In this document: positions 35,141 to 43,847 of the stretch, one piece after another
Layout: each line of letters starts with the position of its first letter
How positions within the stretch are numbered: the stretch's first letter is position 1
The notes under the pieces: generated by a model
The model's database searches: none
What the model saw: the letters and a program-made list of their open reading frames with translations, nothing else
Told to the model about the DNA's origin: nothing
Made by a program: the position numbers and the translations under genes
From: Candidatus Poribacteria bacterium
GTDB lineage: Bacteria > Poribacteria > WGA-4E > WGA-3G
Direction of reading: 5' to 3'
Length of the DNA: 54,972 nucleotides
NCBI GenBank assembly: GCA_022823085.1
Contig: JAJDXV010000140.1
Span: 1 to 54,972 of the forward strand

Positions 35141-36193
35141 ATGCTCTATTCAATCACTGTAAGCGCGGGCTTGGAAAATATTGCGCGCGAGGAACTATCA
35201 GAACGCTTCGAGAACACCGGACACCTGAAGAACCTCAAACGCAAACCGCAGCGACTCATTTTTCAATATACGGGGAACCCGCGTGATTTACTATCTCTCC
35301 GAACCGCCGAACATATCTTCCTCATCCTGAAGCAGCTGCCGAATATGACACGTTCACGCAATTCATTGGCAGCACTGAGCGGTTCACTCACACGCTTCAA
35401 TTTCAGAGAGATGTCCGAATGCTGTCGGCAGGTCGGTATCAATATCCGAAAGCGGATGCCGTTCCATGTGACGAGCCGACTCTCAGGAAAACGGAACTTC
35501 CGACGCATAGACCTACAGCGTGTCATTGAACAGGCACTGTTAGAACGGGGGTGGTATCTAACTTCTGGACGCTCTGCGTTGGATGTCTGGGCAGAAGTAC
35601 ACGGAAACGACGGCTATATCAGCGTTAAACTCTCTGGAAACAAAATGGCGCAGCGTCCGTACAAACAGGCACATATACCGGCATCCCTGAAACCGACGGT
35701 GGCGTACAGCATGGTGCGACTGGCACGTCCACACCCGACCGATGTCTTCTTAGATGCGATGTGCGGTGCTGGCACGATCCTATTAGAGCGTGCCCTGATG
35801 GGACGCTACGACTACCTGATCGGCGGCGATATCTCCAGAGACGCGTTAGACGCTACCGTCGCAAACTTCGGTAGAAAACATCAACCGCGCCAGTTTTTTC
35901 AGTGGGACGCACGCAAATTGCCGCTGCAGCGAAATTCGGTCGATAAGATCGTCTGCAACCTTCCGTTTGGTGAGACTATCGGAAATCTACCGCAACTGAC
36001 GAACCTATATCGGCACACGCTGAAGGAATACGCACGCGTCCTGAAACCGAGAGGACGGATGGTACTCCTAACTTCACAGCGCACAACCCTCGACGATGAG
36101 TTGGAACGGCTACACTTTCTTGATGTGCGTCAAAGGTTGACGGTAGATGTCCGCGGAAAAAAGGCGTGGATATACCGCATCCGCTTCGCCTAA
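35141..36193 (+). CDS. THUMP-domain RNA methyltransferase (TrmN/RlmKL-like)
   Basis: 350 residues. The N-terminal ~150 residues form a THUMP-type RNA-binding region. The C-terminal Rossmann-fold SAM domain has LDAMCGAGTILLE (motif I, ~204-216), GGDISRDAL, and the N6/N2-guanine-type catalytic motif NLPFGE (273-278) in place of NPPY. It likely makes N2-methylguanosine in tRNA or 23S rRNA; the exact target is not decided by the sequence. No clear ribosome-binding site exists, because the repeat at 35080 occupies the leader. Its stop overlaps the convergent oxidoreductase stop by 4 bases. Confidence 0.85.
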   Translation: MLYSITVSAGLENIAREELSERFENTGHLKNLKRKPQRLIFQYTGNPRDLLSLRTAEHIFLILKQLPNMTRSRNSLAALSGSLTRFNFREMSECCRQVGINIRKRMPFHVTSRLSGKRNFRRIDLQRVIEQALLERGWYLTSGRSALDVWAEVHGNDGYISVKLSGNKMAQRPYKQAHIPASLKPTVAYSMVRLARPHPTDVFLDAMCGAGTILLERALMGRYDYLIGGDISRDALDATVANFGRKHQPRQFFQWDARKLPLQRNSVDKIVCNLPFGETIGNLPQLTNLYRHTLKEYARVLKPRGRMVLLTSQRTTLDDELERLHFLDVRQRLTVDVRGKKAWIYRIRFA

Positions 36194-37275
36194 AACTCTG
36201 GCACGCTTACCGCGACCTCTTTACCCGCTGCGTGGGAACGGAAGATACCGTCCATAATCACATTTGTGAGCAGAACACCCTCTGGTGGTATTGGGGACGG
36301 GCCATCCGCTTTCACCCCTTCTCGGAACGCGATCATCTGTGCCGCCCAATTATCAGATTCCGGGAAACCTGAGAACTGGATCGTCGTCATCCCTTCGGGT
36401 GGATTCGGTTCCCCTGTTAATCCCTCTGATTCGGCAAACTTCTTAAGCTCACCGTCATACGCATCGGCATAAATAACCGGCCCATTCAACGAGAAACCCG
36501 CTTTCGTTCCAAGATGGAAGTTGCCACCGAGCGAGTCCTGATGCACCGCCCAAGAGATTTTGAACACCATCACACCCCCATTCTCAAAGCGCACCCACGC
36601 CGCACCGAACTCTTCGACATCCATGATGCCTTTAAATCTCGGATCCTGCTGCGAGATGTAATCCTCGGTGATCGCGGAGACCCGCACCGGTTTCGGATAC
36701 CCCATCGCATACAGCGAAGCGTGCATGTTATAGACACCGATATCGACGGTTGCACCCGCCCCCGCTGTCTTTTTATAGATGAACGTATGCCCCGGGTTCC
36801 CGCGCCGCCTGCACCCCGCAGATTCAGAGTAGTAGATATCGCCGAACAATCCCGCATCATACGCCTTTCTTATGAATTGAAGCCTCGGACTAAATGTCGG
36901 GTTGAGACCGATCTGTAAGATTTTGCCCGATGCTTTTGCTGCGCGCACCATTGCAGTCGCATCAGAGAGCGTCGCTGCCATCGGTTTTTCGCAGAGGACG
37001 TGTTTACCAGCGTTCAACGCTGCAACTGTCGGTCGCCGATGTCCCTGATTGTAAGTACAGACACTCACCGCATCGAGTCCGTCCATTTCGAGCATTTTAT
37101 TGTAACTCGAAAAAGCGTTCTGTCTCGGTACCCCCCACTCATCAGCGGCTTGGTTCGCTTTACTCTTAATGATGTCGCAGACCGCGACGATCTCGAAACC
37201 ACCTACTTTCTCGTAGGTTCTCTGATGGGCACGTGAAATGCCACCTGTACCAATAATACCAACTCGGACTGTCAT
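36190..37275 (-). CDS. Gfo/Idh/MocA oxidoreductase, tandem copy 2
   Basis: 361 residues. It shows the dinucleotide fold GIIGTGGISRAH and the family signature GKHVLCEKPMA, with the catalytic-pocket Lys in EKP. The downstream GNPGHTFIYKKTAGAGATVDIGVYNMH is conserved with its neighbour. It is a near-duplicate of the gene at 37348-38433 (roughly 80% identical by eye, same length). GGAGG precedes the ATG. By family it is an NAD(P)-dependent sugar or polyol dehydrogenase; the substrate is unknown. The two copies most differ at residues ~120-140, 250-275 and 300-320, which could reflect differing substrates. Confidence 0.9.
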   Translation of the reverse strand: MTVRVGIIGTGGISRAHQRTYEKVGGFEIVAVCDIIKSKANQAADEWGVPRQNAFSSYNKMLEMDGLDAVSVCTYNQGHRRPTVAALNAGKHVLCEKPMAATLSDATAMVRAAKASGKILQIGLNPTFSPRLQFIRKAYDAGLFGDIYYSESAGCRRRGNPGHTFIYKKTAGAGATVDIGVYNMHASLYAMGYPKPVRVSAITEDYISQQDPRFKGIMDVEEFGAAWVRFENGGVMVFKISWAVHQDSLGGNFHLGTKAGFSLNGPVIYADAYDGELKKFAESEGLTGEPNPPEGMTTIQFSGFPESDNWAAQMIAFREGVKADGPSPIPPEGVLLTNVIMDGIFRSHAAGKEVAVSVPEF

Positions 37276-37313
37276 ATTATTCCCTCCTTATTAGGAATTG
37301 CACACACTCTTTT

Positions 37314-37347
37314 GCTGACGGCTGACAACCGACAGCCGACGGCTGAT
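37314..37347. repeat. Dispersed leader repeat between the two tandem oxidoreductase genes
   Basis: The segment runs GCTGACGGCTGACAACC then GACAGCCGACGGCTGAT. Its two halves can pair (CGGCTG with CAGCCG). It lies directly after the stop of the upstream copy and upstream of the GGAGG of the downstream copy, matching the elements at 30375 and 35080. Confidence 0.6.
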
Positions 37348-38433
37348 CTAAATCTCTGGCACTCTTACCGCTACCTCTTTACCGGCTTCATGCGAACGGA
37401 AAATTCCGTCCATAATCACGTTGGTAAGCAGAACACCTTCTGGCGGTAACACCGGCGGTGCATCCGCTTTAACGGATTCACGGAACGCTGTCATCTGTGC
37501 CTCCCAGACGTTCACCTCCGGGAAACCTGAGAGTTTAATAGTTGTCATACCCTCCGGTGGGTTCGGTTCAGCGGTCAGCCCTTCAGATTTAACAAGTTTC
37601 TTCAGGGCATCTGTATACGCATCTGCATAGACAACCGGTCCATTCAGAGAGATACCCATCTCTTTACCGAGACAGAAACTGGTGCCGAGCGAATCCTGAT
37701 GGATTGCCCAAGAGATTTTGAACACCATCACGCCACCATTCTCAAATCGTACCCATGCGACACCGAACTCTTCGACATCCATGATCCCCTTAAATCTCGG
37801 ATCCTGCTGTGAGATATAATCCTCGGTAATCGCGGAGACCCGCACCGGTTTCGGATACCCCATCGCATACAACGAGTTGTGCATGTTATAGACCCCGATG
37901 TCTACGATCGCCCCCGCGCCCGCGGTCTTTTTGTAGATGAACGTCCGTCCCGGGTTCCCGCGGCGTCTACAGCCTACGGATTCGGAGTAGTAGATGTCAC
38001 CGAGCAATCCTTCATCAATGACTTTTTTAGAAAATTGCAGTTTCGGATCAAATGCACTTTTGACACCGATTTGCAAGATTTTGCCCGATTCTTTTGCTGC
38101 CCGTACCATTGCGGTCGCGTCAGGCAGCGTCGCCGCCATCGGCTTCTCACAAAAGACGTGTTTACCGGCGTTCAACGCCGCCACCGTCGGTCTCCGATGT
38201 CCTTGGTTATAAGTGCAGACGCTGACCGTATCGATCTCATCCATCTCAAGCATCTTATTGTAGCTTGTAAAGACGTGTTTCCTTGGGACACCCCACCTAT
38301 CGGCAGCCTCGTTCGCCTTACGCTTGATAATATCGCACACCGCGACAATCTCAAAACCGCCGACAGCCGTATAGGATCTATGATGTGCCCGTGAAATACC
38401 CCCTGTACCCACAATACCGACTCGAATCGTCAT
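37348..38433 (-). CDS. Gfo/Idh/MocA oxidoreductase, tandem copy 1
   Basis: 361 residues, paralogue of 36190-37275. The Rossmann motif GIVGTGGISRAH and GKHVFCEKPMA are intact, as is the central RRRGNPGRTFIYKKTAGAGA block. GGAGGGA precedes the ATG at 38433. The pair is probably one operon, with a 72-base spacer that carries a repeat. By family it oxidises a sugar or cyclitol. This gene marks the left border of ordinary chromosome before the AT-rich defence island. Confidence 0.9.
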   Translation of the reverse strand: MTIRVGIVGTGGISRAHHRSYTAVGGFEIVAVCDIIKRKANEAADRWGVPRKHVFTSYNKMLEMDEIDTVSVCTYNQGHRRPTVAALNAGKHVFCEKPMAATLPDATAMVRAAKESGKILQIGVKSAFDPKLQFSKKVIDEGLLGDIYYSESVGCRRRGNPGRTFIYKKTAGAGAIVDIGVYNMHNSLYAMGYPKPVRVSAITEDYISQQDPRFKGIMDVEEFGVAWVRFENGGVMVFKISWAIHQDSLGTSFCLGKEMGISLNGPVVYADAYTDALKKLVKSEGLTAEPNPPEGMTTIKLSGFPEVNVWEAQMTAFRESVKADAPPVLPPEGVLLTNVIMDGIFRSHEAGKEVAVRVPEI

Positions 38434-38593
38434 ACGCGTCCCTCCTCATAACAAGATTGAATTGCCATAAAAGTTTAGACGAAATCGGTTTGCAATGCAA
38501 GGGAAAAAATTAGGCAGTAATACACTTAATTTGAGTTGCCTTTATGGAAATAGCACTCAAATTCTGGATTAATGGGTAGGTATTTTCAGGGAC

Positions 38594-39772
38594 TTAATTC
38601 ATTTCGCGAGCAATCTCTCTTTTTTGAATTTCCATCACATATTCGGGATCAATAATGCCCTTTCCTTGTTCAAATTGATTGTCGCGGAAGGCACAGCTGA
38701 TTGCATGATGACATTGTTTGTTGATATCCCGCGGTGTTCGCTTTCCCAAATCCTCTATAAGCATCTGCAGTGCTGTTTCGTCAAATGGATAAGTTTGAGG
38801 AAGTCCGTTTGGTAAAGGTTTGTCCCGATACTGCGGATGATTGACCAGTTCATCCACATACTGCACTGCTTCATCAGGTTTTAACTCCGGAAAATAGATG
38901 ACATCGGTAACCCGGTCCATCACTGCACGTCCTAATAGTAATTCAATATCCTTGTCCTCTCCAGGTTCCGCCAAGGACATGTTTAAAAACAATGTGAAGA
39001 AATTGGGCAACCGATCAACTATATCCCGCAGCCCTTGAGTCAGCGTCCGAAACTGCGATGAGGTGAAATAGATCAGGTCCTCCATTTCGTCAATCCAAAG
39101 ACAAACCCGTAAGTGTCGTGAAAGGTCTCGACTTGGATCAAGCCCGATTAAACATTGTAGAACACCAGCCAACACTCGGAAGCGATCTTGAGCTTTGGTG
39201 ATGTTTCGAGCTATGCCAAGTTTTTTTAAGTCAGTGCGTGTACTGCCCTCCAAAAAGTAGGCGCGCAATAATGCCTGTTTTTCGCTTGCGTTTTCTGTTC
39301 CAAACAACCAGAATGCCCGCGCTAATTCCTCACTTCCTAGGACTTTATGGAGCGATTGCAACGCTTCTGCTTCCGAGAAATTACTTACAGCACCTCGTAT
39401 AATTTCTCGAACGTGGGTCATACCCAACCTATCAAGCAACTCCGTGTAGAAACCTTGATCTGGGTTTCCACTGTCTCTTGGAATGTGAATGGGAATTATA
39501 TATATTTTGCTTCCACTCGGGCTTACCGAAGGCAAGTTCCTCTCACATCTAAAGTAGAGTGAAGCATGGGTCTTTCCACCTCCGTAGGGTCCTTGGTTGA
39601 GAACGATCTGTGTGGAAGCAGAAGAAATGGCTATCTCAAATATTTCGTTGAAGCGTTCCTTCAATTTTGGCATTCCAACCCAGATGACCTGTTCCGGATC
39701 CGTTGGAGGAATAATATCAAAAGGGTTTCCATTGAGGAATATACGGTTCCAATCAATTTGACCTGTCTTCAT
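38594..39772 (-). CDS. P-loop ATPase of an unrecognised three-gene operon beside dnd
   Basis: 392 residues with AGGAGAG before the ATG. Walker A is GPYGGGKTHA (61-70) and Walker B CLWIDEMED (224-232). The context around them (NPFDIIPP near the N-terminus, a C-terminal helical region) resembles ORC/Cdc6- or STAND-like AAA ATPases, but I do not recognise the family. It is the last gene of an operon transcribed from about 41563, following a PIN-like gene by 13 bases. By position it is a defence ATPase. It is not DptF, DptH or a BREX ATPase that I can recognise. Confidence 0.65.
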   Translation of the reverse strand: MKTGQIDWNRIFLNGNPFDIIPPTDPEQVIWVGMPKLKERFNEIFEIAISSASTQIVLNQGPYGGGKTHASLYFRCERNLPSVSPSGSKIYIIPIHIPRDSGNPDQGFYTELLDRLGMTHVREIIRGAVSNFSEAEALQSLHKVLGSEELARAFWLFGTENASEKQALLRAYFLEGSTRTDLKKLGIARNITKAQDRFRVLAGVLQCLIGLDPSRDLSRHLRVCLWIDEMEDLIYFTSSQFRTLTQGLRDIVDRLPNFFTLFLNMSLAEPGEDKDIELLLGRAVMDRVTDVIYFPELKPDEAVQYVDELVNHPQYRDKPLPNGLPQTYPFDETALQMLIEDLGKRTPRDINKQCHHAISCAFRDNQFEQGKGIIDPEYVMEIQKREIAREMN

Positions 39773-39785
39773 GGCTCTCTCCTTA

Positions 39786-40418
39786 TTATAAGCTATGCAA
39801 TTGTGAAAGGGTCAGATCAATCTGCCTTAATTTCTCGTTAAAGGTAATTAGCCTTTTCTGAGCATCTTCAACTTTACCACCCATCCGAGAATTTACATCT
39901 CTTAATACATTTTCTGCTTCAGGAAGGGGAAAATTTTTGCGGTGCCTTAGAAAAAGGTAGAGGATAAAGTCAAGAGATGACCATATTTTACCAATAGGGT
40001 AAGTATCAAAAATACAATAGATAAAACCTTTTTTCCATGGATTTGTGCTATGAAGCTCATCAGTTAAAAAAATTACCTGACGATGCTTATCGCTGAGGAC
40101 AGCTTCTAAGGCAACACAGCAATTGTGAAGTTCGCCCTTGTTTCTACGGCCTTCCAAATTTGGATAAAATGGTTGAAGAAACACGCTTTCCAAATCATCA
40201 ATCTGGTTTTGAAATCCCCAATTTGATTTAACACATTTCCTCTGGACAGCACTCTCAGGGGCGATCTTCCTGAGGCGTTGAATTTCCTCAATAATTTTGT
40301 CACTTACTCCGACAGTGAATTCCTGCCAAAGCCAGAGCCCAAGGTATCTTCGAGCAACGCGAATATCCCGCATGTGAACTAAAGAATTCGCATCAACAAC
40401 ACATAACAGCGGTTTCAC
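39786..40418 (-). CDS. PIN-like nuclease domain protein
   Basis: 210 residues from a GTG with GAAGGGAA upstream. The N-terminus PLLCVVDANSLVHMRD puts an Asp at the end of the first strand, and SDKIIEEI and FLTDEL supply the next acidic residues, the PIN/NYN pattern. The fit is partial; a full set of four acidic residues cannot be confirmed by eye. It lies between a winged-helix gene (23 bases) and an ATPase gene (13 bases) in a tight operon. By analogy it could be the nucleolytic effector of that operon. Confidence 0.6.
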   Translation of the reverse strand: MKPLLCVVDANSLVHMRDIRVARRYLGLWLWQEFTVGVSDKIIEEIQRLRKIAPESAVQRKCVKSNWGFQNQIDDLESVFLQPFYPNLEGRRNKGELHNCCVALEAVLSDKHRQVIFLTDELHSTNPWKKGFIYCIFDTYPIGKIWSSLDFILYLFLRHRKNFPLPEAENVLRDVNSRMGGKVEDAQKRLITFNEKLRQIDLTLSQLHSL

Positions 40419-40441
40419 TTATATAATTCCCTTCTTCAAAT

Positions 40442-41563
40442 CTAAACATGAACTCTTACAAAATAGGCTTCGTTTTCTCGTGCTGAGGTTCTTACTTCAT
40501 ATCTATAGTTTCCCAATTTACGTGGTTTTTGAAACCATTGAATAAGTTCTTGTACATTTATGAGCAAATGCAACTCCGTCATGAAACTTATACATAGATA
40601 AATCGTTCCTTGCGTAAGGGAAATCTTCGGAACGCTGCTTCTCCGGAATTTATCAAATGCAGCAGGCACATATTTTTCACACGCTTCTTGGCGAACTTTA
40701 TCATCAATATCTTGCCATCGTCGAAAATCCGAATCAGGAATTATAAGTGGCCCGACTTCTGTAAAAAAATCTGTATTAAACCATGAATCCGGTACATCAG
40801 GTATGTTGGAGTCTTTCAATTTTGGAAAGGTTTCTATCAATTTTTGCCCTACACCTGTAAGTTCATAAATAAAACTATTCTTTTCTTTTCTCGAATCCAA
40901 CAGCCCAAGATCTAAAAGCCAGTGCAAACGAGGTGGGATGATGTAAGCCGCATAATTCTCCGGCTTTTTCCATTCTGTTGTAACCTCAATTTGCCTGTCA
41001 TGCAATTGATTCCTGATATATTCTTGTGAACTTGTCGAGGTTTTTGCTTTGAGGCGATTTAGGAAAGTCTGTTGAAATTTTTTTTGTAGATTTTTGAGAC
41101 TGGGTTTCTTTAGCGATTGGAGCATATTAACGACAGTTAGCAGAATATCAGCATCTTGCTGTAGAATCTGATAAATGTAGAAAATCCGCTCATCTTGATC
41201 AAGGCAGAATGAGTTTAACTCCTTGTCAGGTTTATCGTTGAGCAGACTCAAGAGGACGCGGCCAGTTCTTGTTAATTGATAAACATTTGATATTTTTGAG
41301 AGCAATCCAAACTTAACAGCTAAGTCAAGATAGTTAGTAGCAGATGAAGTCATTCTCGTTTTTTGGGAGGAATGTGCTGCCCCTGTGTTATATCTATAAT
41401 CTTTGAGGCACTCCGCGTGAATATTGCTCCAATCTCTTAACTTAACTGCTAAAATATCTTTATGCAAGGGTCGCGTCTCCACGAGTCGTAATATTTGCGA
41501 CAGGTACCTGAGACGACGAACAAGAGAATTAGGCACTTTAATTGCCCGATAAGAAATTTTCAT
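40442..41563 (-). CDS. Double winged-helix protein, first gene of the operon beside dnd
   Basis: 373 residues. Residues ~75-115 (NYLDLAVKFGLLSKISNVYQLTRTGRVLLSLL) and ~210-250 (RLHWLLDLGLLDSRKEKNSFIYELTGVGQKLI) each read as the recognition helix plus wing of a winged-helix domain. The rest is helical and I do not recognise it. It could be the DNA- or nucleoprotein-sensing part of the operon, or an autoregulator. The start lacks a clear ribosome-binding site. It is divergent from the dnd side (361 bases). Confidence 0.6.
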   Translation of the reverse strand: MKISYRAIKVPNSLVRRLRYLSQILRLVETRPLHKDILAVKLRDWSNIHAECLKDYRYNTGAAHSSQKTRMTSSATNYLDLAVKFGLLSKISNVYQLTRTGRVLLSLLNDKPDKELNSFCLDQDERIFYIYQILQQDADILLTVVNMLQSLKKPSLKNLQKKFQQTFLNRLKAKTSTSSQEYIRNQLHDRQIEVTTEWKKPENYAAYIIPPRLHWLLDLGLLDSRKEKNSFIYELTGVGQKLIETFPKLKDSNIPDVPDSWFNTDFFTEVGPLIIPDSDFRRWQDIDDKVRQEACEKYVPAAFDKFRRSSVPKISLTQGTIYLCISFMTELHLLINVQELIQWFQKPRKLGNYRYEVRTSARENEAYFVRVHV

Positions 41564-41924
41564 AAATGTTAACCCGACTCTGCCTTAATGCTGAGCCAAC
41601 AGCGTTTTCTGTCTCTAACTGCAAGTTGTCTGCAACCATCTGATATTCTAACAGGAGTTGTGAATGATCGCAAGTTAAAAACGGGTGTCCGGATCAGAGT
41701 CATTAGTCCTTATCAATTTCGGTTTTCTGTCGATAGGCTCTTGATAACCTTCTCGCTATAAGAGAGATGCTTGAGGGGCGCGAATTTTTCCTGAGATTGG
41801 TAAAAATTCGGGTGCTCAACAAATATTTTATTGCTTTTTTAAACTATATTATGATAATATATCATCACAGAAATAGAAAGTAGGCACTCTTCTAAAAAAC
41901 GATCTCTGGAAGGAATAACCTCAC
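41564..41924. promoter_or_regulatory. Divergent intergenic region with a 9-bp inverted repeat
   Basis: 361 bases between the divergent three-gene operon and the dnd side. CGAATTTTT (41781-41789) and AAAAATTCG (41802-41810) form a perfect 9-bp inverted repeat with a 12-base loop. A candidate + strand promoter follows: TTGCTT (41831-41836), 16-base spacer, GATAAT (41853-41858). The inverted repeat just upstream could be an operator for either direction. No coding sequence was recognised. Confidence 0.4.
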
Positions 41925-42254
41925 ATGCCAAAAGAATCTGTAACATTTCCACCGGGACACTATATTATCGCTGATCCTAATTACTTTGAACCACGCTTAC
42001 CTTATCATTTTTTTTGGACTTATAGCGATGGTCCCTTCTTTGATAATTTCAAAAATTGTTACTATGTTGATTCTGCCAGGATAGGTGTTTTCACTGTCAG
42101 TGAAATACCTGAATCACTACCGGAAGGGACACACCACTTTTTTTTTGATAGTAATTGGACAATTGATTTTGACGCATTCGCTCTTCGTGGGAAAATCAAG
42201 ATTACAGCGACTCCACATAGTGAGTTAGGGCAAAAGCGTTTTCGTGATACCTAA
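41925..42254 (+). CDS. Small protein of unknown function upstream of dndC
   Basis: 109 residues with GGAAGGAAT before the ATG. It is rich in aromatic residues (HYIIADPNYFEPRLPYHFFW, HHFFFDSNW). The opening FPPGHYIIADPNYF resembles the start of small beta-barrel proteins that read xGxYxxxDPxY, but no family is recognised. It sits in the leader of the dnd operon, 190 bases before dndC, and may be a dnd accessory or immunity-type protein. It is not DndB, which is about 350 residues. Confidence 0.55.
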   Translation: MPKESVTFPPGHYIIADPNYFEPRLPYHFFWTYSDGPFFDNFKNCYYVDSARIGVFTVSEIPESLPEGTHHFFFDSNWTIDFDAFALRGKIKITATPHSELGQKRFRDT

Positions 42255-42444
42255 AACAATAGATAAACCTGCGTCTAACAACTGGAATACCTCTTCTTCA
42301 CTGGCAAGAATTCGCTCCATATACTTAAAAATTTATTGATAAGTGTAGACATAAATTGAATTTGTGCCATACTGATGTACCAACATCCAAAATCCAAGCG
42401 TTGTATCTTCCATATACATATCTTTGTTAGAAAGGGCAAGATTT

Positions 42445-43836
42445 ATGGCAGAGACTCCTTATAGCATCTTCAATTCCCGGACCATTGATGATATCCACCG
42501 CGAAATTCAAGAAGTCTATCTTGAAAGCGCGCGTCCTTGGGTCATTGGGTACAGTGGCGGAAAAGATTCAACGACAGCACTCCAGCTCATCTGGTATGCG
42601 CTTGCCGAGCTGCCACCAGAACAAAGGAAATATCCGGTTTACGTGATCTCGTCCGATACACTGGTGGAAACGCCAGTGATTGTCAGCTACATAACTAACA
42701 CTTTGGAGCGAATCGAGGCAACTGCGACCGAAGAGAAGATGCCGTTTCAGACAAAAATCGTCCGTCCGAAAATCAATGATACCTTTTGGGTTAATCTCAT
42801 TGGTAGGGGGTATCCCGCGCCTTATACCCGATTCAGGTGGTGTACCGATCGGATGAAAATCCGACCCGCCAATCGTTTTATTTTGGACAAAGCCTCTGAG
42901 TACGGCGAAGTTATCATGGTTCTCGGTGTTCGCAAGGGCGAGAGTACAACACGTGATCAAGTATTGAGTTTGCATCGCATAAAAGATTCACTTCTCTCAC
43001 GACATACAACGCTACCTAATGCTTTTGTTTATACACCCGTTGTTGATTTCACAATGGAAGATGTTTGGATGTACCTATTATCCAACCCATCGCCGTGGGG
43101 CGGTGATAATCGACAATTGGTAACACTCTATCGCAACACGAGTGCACAGGGAGAATGCCCCCTCGTTGTTGACGAGACGACACCATCTTGTGGAAACAGT
43201 CGTTTTGGGTGCTGGACCTGCACCGTTGTAACAAAAGACAAAGCGATGGAGGGACTTATTGATAACGGCGAGGATTGGATGCTCCCGCTACTTGAGTTCC
43301 GAGATTTTCTTGCCGAAACGCAAGACCCTGAAAAGAAACCTGAAATCCGGGAATATCGGAGACGAAATGGACAGATCACGATCCTCAACAATAAACTCGT
43401 TCACGGTCCCTACAAATTGGATTTTTGTAAGGAACTCTTAACCAAGCTTCTCACAACCCAACAACAGGTCCGCGAAGATGGACCTGACCCCGATATTAAA
43501 CTCATCACAGACGACGAGTTGGAAGAAATCCGCAAAATTTGGCGAACCGAACGCCAGGATTGGCAAGATGCCGTCCCACAAATTTATGCAGAAATTGTTG
43601 GAAGGCGGGATTGGACTGTTGATGATACCTTTTCTTTTGGTAAGAAAGATAAAGAAATTTTGAAAGCAATCTGTGATGAAAAGAGGGTTCCTGTTACTCT
43701 TATTTCAAAACTCCTTGACACAGAACAGCAAATGGATGGAATGAGTCGACGTGCTAAGATACAAAGCAGAATTGACGAAATCTTCCATGAGGACTGGCGT
43801 TCAGAAGAAGAAGTAAACCCCAATACAAGGCAATAG
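42445..43836 (+). CDS. dndC: DNA phosphorothioation sulfurtransferase DndC
   Basis: 463 residues from the ATG at 42445 (AAAGGG 8 bases upstream); a TTG at 42424 would add 7 residues. It is a PAPS-reductase/ATP-pyrophosphatase family enzyme with the PP-loop motif VIGYSGGKDSTTALQLIW. Four cysteines (GECPLV, SCGNSRFGCWTC) match the Fe-S cluster ligands of DndC. In the family it adenylates DNA phosphate and passes sulfur from the cysteine desulfurase DndA, to replace a non-bridging oxygen of the DNA backbone. It is the first gene of a tight dndC-dndD-dndE operon. dndA is absent here and is presumably served by an IscS-type desulfurase elsewhere. Confidence 0.92.
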   Translation: MAETPYSIFNSRTIDDIHREIQEVYLESARPWVIGYSGGKDSTTALQLIWYALAELPPEQRKYPVYVISSDTLVETPVIVSYITNTLERIEATATEEKMPFQTKIVRPKINDTFWVNLIGRGYPAPYTRFRWCTDRMKIRPANRFILDKASEYGEVIMVLGVRKGESTTRDQVLSLHRIKDSLLSRHTTLPNAFVYTPVVDFTMEDVWMYLLSNPSPWGGDNRQLVTLYRNTSAQGECPLVVDETTPSCGNSRFGCWTCTVVTKDKAMEGLIDNGEDWMLPLLEFRDFLAETQDPEKKPEIREYRRRNGQITILNNKLVHGPYKLDFCKELLTKLLTTQQQVREDGPDPDIKLITDDELEEIRKIWRTERQDWQDAVPQIYAEIVGRRDWTVDDTFSFGKKDKEILKAICDEKRVPVTLISKLLDTEQQMDGMSRRAKIQSRIDEIFHEDWRSEEEVNPNTRQ

Positions 43837-43847
43837 CGGTTCCAGCA

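Noticed and set aside
38594..41563. DptFGH restriction genes of the classic dnd system
   Set aside because: No long HerA-like helicase and no recognisable DptG; sizes and motifs do not fit.
41925..42254. dndB
   Set aside because: The product is only 109 residues and lacks the ~350-residue DndB fold.
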